Shown here: in pieces, positions 54,156 through 61,259 of the stretch
How positions within the stretch are numbered: the stretch's first letter is position 1
Layout: each line of letters begins with the position of its first letter
Source of the DNA: Desulfamplus sp.
Lineage (GTDB): Bacteria; Desulfobacterota; Desulfobacteria; Desulfobacterales; Desulfobacteraceae
Assembly: GCA_015231615.1 (NCBI GenBank)
Contig: JADGBE010000010.1
Location: forward strand, 1-64,000
Reading direction: 5' to 3'
Length of the DNA: 64,000 nucleotides
Program-made: the position numbers and the translations under genes
Notes under the pieces: generated by a model
Databases searched by the model: none
Told to the model about the DNA's origin: nothing
The model's input: only the letters and a program-made list of their open reading frames with translations

Positions 54156-54845
54156 TCAATGAGCGTGTTCCATAGCACCTGCAAAATACATTACAGAGAG
54201 TAAGAAAAATACAAATGCTTGAACAAGAGCTACAAAAATACCAAGTGCCATAATTGGCAGTGGGGCAAAAAAAGCTCCAGCAAGAGCAAAGAGAATTCCA
54301 AGAACAAGCTCATGTCCCATCATATTTCCAAAAAGACGGAAAGAGAGAGAGAGAATTCTTGCTACATGACCAATTAGCTCAATTGGGAGAATAATAGGAG
54401 TCATCCACCAGACTGGTCCCATAAAGTGTTTATAGTATTTTGATCCATGATATTTAATACCAATAACATGAGTAAATACTACGGTTACAAGAGCAAGAGC
54501 TGCTGTTGTATTAAGATTTGCCGTAGGCGGAAAAAACCCAGGCACAAGACCAATAAGGTTTCCGATAAAAATAAAAAGGAATATAGATGCTGCAAGCGGA
54601 AAAAGCCATCTTCCCTCTTCGCCTGTAATTTCAACCATAAACTCCTCAAGACCGGAAACTAAAACTTCAAAAACATTCTGGATAGATTCAGGAATCAACT
54701 TGGTATTCTTACCAGCAAGCCAACCCAACATAATCAATATTGCCATGACCACCCACATATAAAGAACATGGACATTTGCATGGACAAAATGACCCAGACC
54801 TATCATTTCAAATAGTTTTACAAAAAATAGATACGGATGCTCCAC
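54156..54845 (-). CDS. atpB: ATP synthase F0 subunit a
   Basis: 229 aa, five or six membrane helices. The essential Arg is in ILSLSFRLFGNMMGHE, followed by LVQAFVFFLLSVMYF. Forms the ion half-channels against the c ring. Start is GTG with AGGAGGCGG upstream, one base after the stop of the atpI-like gene, so coupled. C-terminal His-rich end (AMEHAH). Confidence 0.97.
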   Translation of the reverse strand: MEHPYLFFVKLFEMIGLGHFVHANVHVLYMWVVMAILIMLGWLAGKNTKLIPESIQNVFEVLVSGLEEFMVEITGEEGRWLFPLAASIFLFIFIGNLIGLVPGFFPPTANLNTTAALALVTVVFTHVIGIKYHGSKYYKHFMGPVWWMTPIILPIELIGHVARILSLSFRLFGNMMGHELVLGILFALAGAFFAPLPIMALGIFVALVQAFVFFLLSVMYFAGAMEHAH

Positions 54846-54846
54846 C

Positions 54847-55293
54847 TTATACCGCCTCCTTGAAAATAAGTCGTGTTAATTCAAGCGTAGTTGCAGCAAT
54901 TATGCTTACAACCACAACCGAAAGACCAATAATAAGCCCGATCGGTTCAACTATATTCTTATTTATAAGCGTGAATATAACAATTCCGCTTATTGTAAAC
55001 CTAATATAATATTTTATAATGACTTTATTTAGTAACCAGCGACCTTCATTTGAGATTATGCTGGAGTCATTTAAGTTAAAATTGTTTTTATCTAATTTTA
55101 AAGGTTGAAATGCTTTGTATAATGTATGTCTAAGAAGATGAAAATTAGCAATAACAAGAAACCCACCAAATAAAATCCCAAGTGCGAATTTAAGTGGGGT
55201 GTTAATAAAACCAAGAAGAGTTATTATAATAAAAATATACCAGTTTGATTTAATAACAAAATCTATTAATCTTTTATGAATATCAAAACCCAT
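54847..55293 (-). CDS. atpI: ATP synthase subunit I-like membrane protein
   Basis: 148 aa, four hydrophobic stretches (WYIFIIITLLGFINTPLKFA; LGILFGGFLVIANFHLL; YIRFTISGIVIFTLI; IGLIIGLSVVVVSIIAATTLEL). Size, topology and place before atpB fit the ATP-synt_I family, which helps assemble the c ring. Sequence is weakly conserved in this family, so the name rests partly on context. Confidence 0.8.
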   Translation of the reverse strand: MGFDIHKRLIDFVIKSNWYIFIIITLLGFINTPLKFALGILFGGFLVIANFHLLRHTLYKAFQPLKLDKNNFNLNDSSIISNEGRWLLNKVIIKYYIRFTISGIVIFTLINKNIVEPIGLIIGLSVVVVSIIAATTLELTRLIFKEAV

Positions 55294-55299
55294 ATATTG

Positions 55300-55518
55300 T
55301 TACAGTTGCCTGCTCCTCTTTGCTGCTCTGATAAGGTTTCTAAAACCTGCGGCAATACCAAGTCCCAAGAATACCATTGTTAGAACGGGCTTAGTATCAA
55401 ACTGCCCGTCAAGCCATATACCCAGAAAAAGCCCTATAAATATGGAAAGTGCTACTGAAAGTCCAAGACTACTATAATAGGCAAGCTCACGTATTGTTTT
55501 AGAAGTCTCTTTTTTCAT
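55300..55518 (-). CDS. atpZ: AtpZ/AtpI-type small membrane protein
   Basis: 72 aa, two membrane helices (LSVALSIFIGLFLGIWLDGQF and VLTMVFLGLGIAAGFRNLIRA). The motif GIWLDGQFDTKPVLT matches the AtpZ family (F0F1-ATPase subunit, putative Ca2+/Mg2+ transporter). First gene of the F0 operon. A 7-bp inverted repeat TAGTAGA-AAA-TCTACTA lies at 55538-55554 upstream. No F1 genes are in this window. Confidence 0.85.
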   Translation of the reverse strand: MKKETSKTIRELAYYSSLGLSVALSIFIGLFLGIWLDGQFDTKPVLTMVFLGLGIAAGFRNLIRAAKRSRQL

Positions 55519-55704
55519 AATACCGCGAACTCTTTTTTAGTAGAAAATCTACTATAACTATATAATAATTTATATCTGAGTGATTAACAATTCAGGTGCA
55601 ATTAACACAGGATTACTTTCAAGTCAACGTCAAAATTCTCTTTTATTTAACCTTAAATCTTTGTTGTAATAAAAAATATTTTTTAGTTTTTTAACACAAA
55701 AATT

Positions 55705-56523
55705 TTAAACTAATCCAGCAGCCACTGCAAAGCGACCTGTAAGCCCCTCTTTCCTGTAAGAGTAAAACATATTTGATGTGCATGGGGTGCATACTTCTGC
55801 TATCTCAATATGTTCAGAAAGGACTCCTTTTTCTATCAGTTGATCGTGGCTAATTTTCCAAAAATCAAAATTATATCCATTACCTATTTCTTTTACTCTG
55901 TATTTCCAGAACTCTTCTGGAATCTCTTCACGATAATTTCTAAACTCAGCGCAGCATGGACCCAAAGAAGGGGAAATTGCTGCAATAATTTCATAAGGCT
56001 TTGTGTAAAACTGCTCCACCATAATATCAACACCTCTGCCAACTATATTTAAGAGAGTTCCACGCCAACCAGAATGAATATTAGCAATAACCTGATTTAC
56101 AGGATCGTAGAGTATTATTGCCTGACAATCTGCCACCTGCATAACTGTCAATAGACCTTTTATATTGGTTACAATACCATCTGCATTTTTTGGAGATTCA
56201 AATTCAATATAGCTATTTGAAGTATGATACTTGTTTAATTTATTGTCATCTTTTTTTAAGATTAAAAAATCATCTCCATGTACCTGATTCAAATAAATTG
56301 AACTATTTTCATTTGCTCCCATACTTTTGGCAACAATTTTTCTGTTTAAATATACTTTTTCTTTGTCATCACCAGTTGCAAGTCCGACATTAAGAGAGCT
56401 AAAATGAATTTGACTTACTCCACCTGCTCTTGTGAATACTCCATGTACAAGCCTATCTGAAAATTTAGAGAGATTATTAAAACAGTAGTATTCAACTCCA
56501 TCGGTAGACTGATTTAAAAACAT
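55705..56523 (-). CDS. pgeF: PgeF/YfiH-family (polyphenol oxidase / purine nucleoside phosphorylase) protein
   Basis: 272 aa. Motifs of the family: LVHGVFTRAGGVS, LNQVHGDDFLIL, ADCQAIILYDP, IANIHSGWRGTLLNIV (His), SPSLGPCCAEF (Cys ligand) and CTPCTSNMFYSYRKEG with the C-terminal His/Cys metal site. Family enzymes act on purine nucleosides or, in E. coli YfiH, edit wrong amino acids in peptidoglycan. ATG start; 22 bp after the rfaE2-like stop is not applicable, as it lies downstream of that gene's 5' side (the two are 22 bp apart, both minus). Confidence 0.9.
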   Translation of the reverse strand: MFLNQSTDGVEYYCFNNLSKFSDRLVHGVFTRAGGVSQIHFSSLNVGLATGDDKEKVYLNRKIVAKSMGANENSSIYLNQVHGDDFLILKKDDNKLNKYHTSNSYIEFESPKNADGIVTNIKGLLTVMQVADCQAIILYDPVNQVIANIHSGWRGTLLNIVGRGVDIMVEQFYTKPYEIIAAISPSLGPCCAEFRNYREEIPEEFWKYRVKEIGNGYNFDFWKISHDQLIEKGVLSEHIEIAEVCTPCTSNMFYSYRKEGLTGRFAVAAGLV

Positions 56524-56545
56524 AATTGTTAAACATCCTTGTTAT

Positions 56546-57040
56546 TTAAGAGCTATATCTCATAACTATGCGTTCAATAATAGTTGAGGTTGATATTGCA
56601 GGAACAAGCTCGATTCTTCCAACTCTTCCACCAGCTTGCTTTACAAAATCAGCACCAATAATGGTATCTTCACTCCAATCTGCACCTTTTACAAGGAGAT
56701 CAGGAACTATATTTTTTATAAGATTTTCTGGATCAGGTTCATCAAAAATAATAACGTAGTCCACACACTCAAGGGCTGACAACACTGTTGCCCGATCTAA
56801 TTCCCCAATAATAGGTCTTTTGTCGCCTTTTATTTTTTTAACAGATATGTCGGAATTTAAACCCACAACCAAAATATCACCCTGATTTGCTGACTCTTGC
56901 AGATATGCAACATGTCCCGCGTGAAGTATATCAAAACAGCCATTTGTAAAAACAATTGTCTGTTTTTTTTCTTTATCTGTTTTAATTATATTTTCTATTT
57001 CTGATCTATCTATTATTTTTTTATTTTTTCTATATTTCAT
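56546..57040 (-). CDS. rfaE2: D-glycero-beta-D-manno-heptose 1-phosphate adenylyltransferase
   Basis: 164 aa. Nucleotidyltransferase motif HxGH as HAGH in TNGCFDILHAGHVAYL; also GLNSDISVKKIKGDKRPI, LSALECVDYVIIFDEPDP and the C-terminal ISTSTIIERI. Single-domain (E2) version of HldE, activating heptose-1-phosphate to ADP-heptose for the lipopolysaccharide core. Its kinase partner (E1) is not in the window. Confidence 0.93.
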   Translation of the reverse strand: MKYRKNKKIIDRSEIENIIKTDKEKKQTIVFTNGCFDILHAGHVAYLQESANQGDILVVGLNSDISVKKIKGDKRPIIGELDRATVLSALECVDYVIIFDEPDPENLIKNIVPDLLVKGADWSEDTIIGADFVKQAGGRVGRIELVPAISTSTIIERIVMRYSS

Positions 57041-57147
57041 AAAAAATTTCCTAAGAAATGGAGATTTAATAACATAAAGAATTACTCAAAGCTGGAACAC
57101 ATTGAGTTCTTTTCTTGTAAGGTTTAAAAAATGCTTAAACCCTACAA

Positions 57148-57879
57148 CTAAACCTTTGCAAGCACAACTATTTTAACAGATTCGGCACCCGCTTCAAGAA
57201 GTGTATTGCAGGCTTCTATAGCAGTAGCACCAGTTGTATAGACATCGTCAACAAGAACAATATTTTTACCCTTAATCCGATTCTTTAAAATATCGCTTTT
57301 TCTAACAACAAAAGCTCCTTTTACGTTATTCTTTCTCTCTTCTTTATTAAATCCTGTTTGAGATTTTGTATCGCGTTCTCTAATAAGAATATTAGGAGCA
57401 ATTTGCCATGCTGGCTTGCTTCCCTTTAAATTAAACCAGTAGGTTTTAAAATGTCTTATCAACAAAAATGATTGATTAAATCCACGTTTAGCCATCTTCC
57501 AGTAGTAAAGAGGAATTGGAACAATCAAATCGGTTGATTTATTACCATAGTATTGAACAAACGTGTTAAATAAAATGAACCCAAGAGGATCAGCAAGTTG
57601 AGTTTTTCCATTATATTTAAGTAGATGAATGGACTCTTTTATAATGCCACTATATTTTGACGAGGCTATTAATTCTATTTGGCAATATTTGTCAGGGTTA
57701 TCATCAATATTAAAATCTTCTTCTAATTTAAAACAAGAACTACAAAAATATTGAGATAACTGACTAAATTGGGAATAATTTTTATTAGGATATTGCTCAA
57801 CTAAAAAACTTCCACACTTAAGACATTTTGGTGGAAAGATGGCATCTATCAACAAATTTAAGATATTTGATTTTGTCAA
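57148..57879 (-). CDS. comF: ComF family phosphoribosyltransferase-like protein
   Basis: 243 aa. N-terminal zinc-ribbon-like Cys pairs (CLKCGSFL ... CSSCF) and a C-terminal PRTase domain with the PRPP motif NIVLVDDVYTTGATAIEAC. ComF is needed for DNA uptake in transformable bacteria; here no com operon surrounds it, though a ComEA-like protein is at 6690. The start (TTG at 57879) has no clear ribosome site and no ATG alternative nearby, so it is uncertain; the upstream stretch is a 20-bp tandem repeat. Confidence 0.85.
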   Translation of the reverse strand: MTKSNILNLLIDAIFPPKCLKCGSFLVEQYPNKNYSQFSQLSQYFCSSCFKLEEDFNIDDNPDKYCQIELIASSKYSGIIKESIHLLKYNGKTQLADPLGFILFNTFVQYYGNKSTDLIVPIPLYYWKMAKRGFNQSFLLIRHFKTYWFNLKGSKPAWQIAPNILIRERDTKSQTGFNKEERKNNVKGAFVVRKSDILKNRIKGKNIVLVDDVYTTGATAIEACNTLLEAGAESVKIVVLAKV

Positions 57880-57925
57880 AGTATGTTTTATTTTAACAAA
57901 GTATATTCTATTTTAGCAAAGTTTG
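57877..57925 (-). repeat. 20-bp tandem repeat between comF and the SPL-like gene
   Basis: Plus strand CAAAGTATGTTTTATTTTAA, then CAAAGTATATTCTATTTTAG, then CAAAGTTTG: about 2.5 copies, period 20. It spans the comF start and the last codons of the neighbouring gene. Confidence 0.75.
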
Positions 57926-59017
57926 ATCCAACATCTTTCCCAACTCACCTTCCATTTTAGGGAAATAACCAAGAGTTTTCTCCCAAACTTCCTCGTCTTC
58001 CATACAAAAATATATAAGAACATTTGAAGTATATTCATGGATAAAAGAGACAAGTTTTTGATAAAGAGCTATTCTTAATGGTTTGAAATACCTCATTTTA
58101 TTATCAAGACCTGTGATAAATTCTCCATAGGGTATTTTTGAATCGGGAAATCTTTTTTCAATGATTTGTTTAAGCGAAGGCATAAATCGAAATGTTCCAA
58201 TGCTTATCCACGCAATATTATCAGGCGAGATATTTTCAAAAAGCGATTTTATTACATCTTTATAATCTGATTCACACCCATCATAAATTACAAGTGGATC
58301 AAAGTGAAATGCAAGCCTATAACCCCACTGTTCACACTTCTTTGCAGCTTTAAGCCTTGCATTTAGAGAGGCTGTATTTCTCTCCTCAGATTTTATGATT
58401 GCAGGGGTATTAAGCGACCATGCAACTATTGTCTTACGGTTGTGATCAATATTTTTGAGAGAGTCAATATTTACTGTCTTTGTTTTTAGTTCAAGGACAG
58501 AAAAATTTTGTATTGATTTATCTTGCTTAAACATCTTTTGTTCAGCAAACTTTTTCACTAAATTTGCTGGCAGGCTGCTAATTTGTTCCCAGATAAGACT
58601 ATCTGTAAACTCACCTGTTCCGACTCTAAAACTCTTATTTTGTGCAAAAAGAGCATCAAGAGCAGAAAAAATCTTATCTTGCCCTACAAAATATTGAAGA
58701 ACTGGAGGGTGAAAATAGGCTTGTAAAATACAGTAGGAGCAATCCATTGTGCAAAATGTTCCAGTGTGAAGAATGGTATAGTCGCAACAGGTGTAGTAGC
58801 TTGTACCAGGACATTTTTTGATTATAGCACCATGATTTTCAGTGATATAAAGAGTTTGTTTACCCTTTAAAATAGGATCTTCTGCAGAATTTATATGCTC
58901 ATAGACAATCCTACTATCCGTAACATATTCAGGCTGCACACCTATTTTGTCAACTATATAACAACTCTCTTCAGAGAGTTTAAGGTGGCTGTCCATGAAA
59001 AGTGTTTCTATTTTCAT
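57908..59017 (-). CDS. spore-photoproduct-lyase-like radical SAM protein
   Basis: 369 aa. The cluster motif is CTMDCSYCILQAYF (C-x3-C-x2-C), typical of the SplB family. Also ITENHGAIIKKCPGTSYYTC and a C-terminal region (FKPLRIALYQKLVSFIH). In Bacillus, SplB repairs UV spore photoproduct; in non-sporulating Desulfobacterota the homologues are of unclear role, perhaps DNA repair. ATG start. Function by family only. Confidence 0.87.
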   Translation of the reverse strand: MKIETLFMDSHLKLSEESCYIVDKIGVQPEYVTDSRIVYEHINSAEDPILKGKQTLYITENHGAIIKKCPGTSYYTCCDYTILHTGTFCTMDCSYCILQAYFHPPVLQYFVGQDKIFSALDALFAQNKSFRVGTGEFTDSLIWEQISSLPANLVKKFAEQKMFKQDKSIQNFSVLELKTKTVNIDSLKNIDHNRKTIVAWSLNTPAIIKSEERNTASLNARLKAAKKCEQWGYRLAFHFDPLVIYDGCESDYKDVIKSLFENISPDNIAWISIGTFRFMPSLKQIIEKRFPDSKIPYGEFITGLDNKMRYFKPLRIALYQKLVSFIHEYTSNVLIYFCMEDEEVWEKTLGYFPKMEGELGKMLDQTLLK

Positions 59018-59082
59018 AATATGTATTTAAATTTTATTTTTTTTGCTATACGTTCTATTTATAAAGTAAATAGTCTTATTTA

Positions 59083-59186
59083 TTACATAATTCTTTTTTA
59101 TACCATGATATCTCAATTTTCTTTAGTCTTTCATCTTTAGCCATAATAGAATCTTGCAAAATTTGCAATGTTTCATTTTGTTCTGT
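59083..59186 (-). pseudogene. possible 3' fragment of a protein gene
   Basis: On the minus strand an open stretch reads NETLQILQDSIMAKDERLK, then KIEISWYKKELCNK and a stop at 59083. It begins after a stop near 59187 and has helix-like composition with low-GC codon use like the left neighbour. It may be the tail of a gene cut off by the palindromic element at 59209. Nothing else is seen between 59018 and 59208. Confidence 0.3.
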
Positions 59187-59208
59187 TCACATTTTTTCTA
59201 ATCTTGTA

Positions 59209-59303
59209 GGTCTCGTAAAAAGTCTAAAATTGGCATTTTTCAGAGTTATAACTATCTGATTTTATTCATGACGCATTTTTAAAAAATGACTTTTTACGAG
59301 ACC
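59209..59303. repeat. 95-bp palindromic (MITE-like) element
   Basis: Perfect 16-bp terminal inverted repeats (59209-59224 and 59288-59303, arm GGTCTCGTAAAAAGTC) around a 63-bp AT-rich interior. No coding capacity. I recall similar GACTTTTTACGAG termini in deltaproteobacterial intergenic repeats. It lies 16 bp from the end of the regulator gene, exactly where base composition changes. Confidence 0.8.
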
Positions 59304-59319
59304 ATCAATCTTGACTCAA

Positions 59320-60906
59320 TCATAAACCTCGCGAATGAGGCTGCCAGCTTTTTCTTCCATAAGGTATTCCCAATTTACTCATCCGCGTCCTGAGTGTATT
59401 TGGATGAAGCCCTAAAATTTGTGCAGCTCCTCCGTCTCCATTTATCTTTCCGCCCGCCATCTCCAAAGCCTGCCTGATATGCAGGATGGTTATATCATCC
59501 AACGAAAGCAGGGTTTTATTTTGAGGATCGTCAGAAGTTGCTTTATGAACAGATGGAACCTGCGGTGTCAGGAGTTCTTCAAATGAGAGCGTGCCGCCCC
59601 TGCTCTGAATCAATGCCCGTTCAACCATGTTTTCCAGTTCCCGCACGTTGCCAGGCCAGTCATAAGCGACGAGTTTATTAATAACACCATGACCGAGTAA
59701 AGGTTTCTCTTTGAATTTGAGTTCCTTGGACTTGCTCTCTATGAAGTGATGAAGCAGAGCCGGAATATCTTCTCTTCTCTGCTTCAGCGGCGGGATCATG
59801 ACAGGAAAGACGTTAAGCCTGAACCAGAGGTCTTCGCGAAATTGCCCTGATGCAACCATATCCTTCAGATTCCTGTTTGTGGCTGATATAATACGGATAT
59901 CTACAGGTATGGAAGTTGTTCCTCCTACTCGCTCGATTTCTTTGGTCTGAAGGACTCGCAACAGTCTCACTTGGGCTTGGGCTGGAAGCTCTCCTACTTC
60001 GTCTAAAAAAATCGTGCCTTTGTTGGCACGTTCAAAACGCCCTCTTTTTTGACTGATCGCCCCTGTGAATGCTCCCTTCTCGTGGCCGAATAGCTCGCTG
60101 TCAAGGAGGGTATCAGGAATGGCTCCACAGTTCACCTTGATAAAAGGGCTGTCTTTGCGAGGCGAAGAATAGTGAATCGCATTAGCAAAGACCTCTTTCC
60201 CTGTGCCAGTCTCTCCCAACAGCAGCACGACGCTGTCGAGCGGTGCCACCTGCTTAACCATTTTCATCACTTCCTTCAGACCAAAATCCAGACCAATGAT
60301 CTCTTCGCCTGAAGCTGACCGCAGTTCTTCAAAAAGATAACGGTTGTCGTCGGCAAGCATGTCCTTAAGCCGAATAATTTCCTGATAATCCAGAGCCTTT
60401 GACATGGCAATAGCAAAAGGCTCATGGAGGAGTTGAAGGAGGCGGGCGTGCTCATTTTTGTATTGATTAAATCCATCTGCCACTACAGCGACCATACCAA
60501 TCAAATTATTTTCAAGTTTGAGAAACATTATCATTACCGATACATCGGATTTGATCCCAAGCTGTTCCAAAATCTCAGGAAGCCCTGTCTCATGGTCAGG
60601 CTGATTCACAATTACGATCATTACTTCATTCTTTGACAAGGCTGCATGTAAATCAGCAGCTCTTTTATTACGACCCTTCTCTGGTAAGGGCACAACTCGT
60701 TTATACCCTTCTAACTGGTTGACACCGACTGATGCCACAAGTTGCATTATATTCAAATCATAATTCAGTGTGTGCAGCGTTGTTCGCATCACGGGAATGA
60801 AATCTCCTATGTATTCAAAACAGCGATTCAAAGCTGTTTCGATGTCGAGGCTGCTGCATATACGCAGGGTAGCCTCACGAAAAAAGACATTTTCATCCAT
60901 GTTCAT
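59320..60906 (-). CDS. sigma54-dependent transcriptional activator (GAF, AAA+, Fis-type HTH)
   Basis: 528 aa from ATG at 60906, which has GGAGG 5 nt upstream (the frame is open 16 codons further without a site). GAF-like sensor (about 15-170), AAA+ domain with Walker [11 protein letters not shown], the sigma54-contact loop GAFTGA, Walker [10 protein letters not shown] and arginine-finger region [16 protein letters not shown], then C-terminal Fis-type helix-turn-helix ([20 protein letters not shown]). FhlA/NorR-like layout; the signal is unknown, probably a small molecule or redox cue bound by GAF. Divergent from the DUF3141 operon, which it very likely controls. GC content is higher than in genes to the left. 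Confidence 0.93.
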   Translation of the reverse strand: MNMDENVFFREATLRICSSLDIETALNRCFEYIGDFIPVMRTTLHTLNYDLNIMQLVASVGVNQLEGYKRVVPLPEKGRNKRAADLHAALSKNEVMIVIVNQPDHETGLPEILEQLGIKSDVSVMIMFLKLENNLIGMVAVVADGFNQYKNEHARLLQLLHEPFAIAMSKALDYQEIIRLKDMLADDNRYLFEELRSASGEEIIGLDFGLKEVMKMVKQVAPLDSVVLLLGETGTGKEVFANAIHYSSPRKDSPFIKVNCGAIPDTLLDSELFGHEKGAFTGAISQKRGRFERANKGTIFLDEVGELPAQAQVRLLRVLQTKEIERVGGTTSIPVDIRIISATNRNLKDMVASGQFREDLWFRLNVFPVMIPPLKQRREDIPALLHHFIESKSKELKFKEKPLLGHGVINKLVAYDWPGNVRELENMVERALIQSRGGTLSFEELLTPQVPSVHKATSDDPQNKTLLSLDDITILHIRQALEMAGGKINGDGGAAQILGLHPNTLRTRMSKLGIPYGRKSWQPHSRGL

Positions 60907-60978
60907 CGTTTCCTCCTCGTTTTGTGTGTCAACAAAGACCCGCTTGCAAATCAAGCCATATTACAACATACCAAAAAA

Positions 60979-61016
60979 TTACTGAATACCGTAACACACA
61001 TTACGGTATTCAGTAA
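60979..61016. promoter_or_regulatory. 16-bp inverted repeat, likely activator binding site (UAS)
   Basis: TTACTGAATACCGTAA (60979-60994), CACACA, then TTACGGTATTCAGTAA (61001-61016): a perfect palindrome. It lies about 80-117 bp upstream of the predicted start of the sigma54 promoter at 61070, the usual distance for an enhancer site, and just upstream of the regulator's own ATG. Each arm is itself a partial dyad (TTAC...GTAA), suggesting two dimer sites. Confidence 0.75.
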
Positions 61017-61069
61017 AGCACAAAAGGCGTATTTTTTTAACTATCTGATATTTATATATGTTTATGTCT

Positions 61070-61084
61070 TGGCACAAAACATGC
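61070..61084 (+). promoter_or_regulatory. sigma54 (-24/-12) promoter for the DUF3141 operon
   Basis: TGGCAC (61070-61075), AAAAC, ATGC (61081-61084). The GG (61071-61072) and GC (61083-61084) are separated by exactly 10 bases, as sigma54 requires; consensus is TGGCAC-N5-TTGC. The start would fall near 61096, leaving a leader of about 165 nt. Confidence 0.8.
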
Positions 61085-61100
61085 TCTAACACGAGGTATT

Positions 61101-61240
61101 GTAGATGACCACGAGAAGATGTCATGGTTGCTAAAAGATGACTTTGTTCTTGACATCTACCGTTTGTGTTTGCGGGTCGCTATAAAAACATACCTAAAAC
61201 GTTTTATCAGCCGAAGGCAGACATACACAGTATGCCTTCG
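61101..61240 (+). other. structured leader of the DUF3141 operon
   Basis: Two competing stems can form: GTAGATG (61101-61107) or AGATGTCA (61117-61124) with the TGACATCTAC region (61151-61160). A separate hairpin CGAAGGCA (61212-61219) / TGCCTTCG (61233-61240) ends about 8 nt before the AAAGGAG ribosome site. No known riboswitch is recognised; the arrangement could tune translation. Confidence 0.4.
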
Positions 61241-61259
61241 GGTGAAAGGAGTAATATCA

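Noticed and set aside
61119-61259. Upstream extension of the DUF3141 gene by 47 codons
   Set aside because: It begins about 23 nt after the predicted transcription start with no ribosome site, while AAAGGAG precedes 61260.
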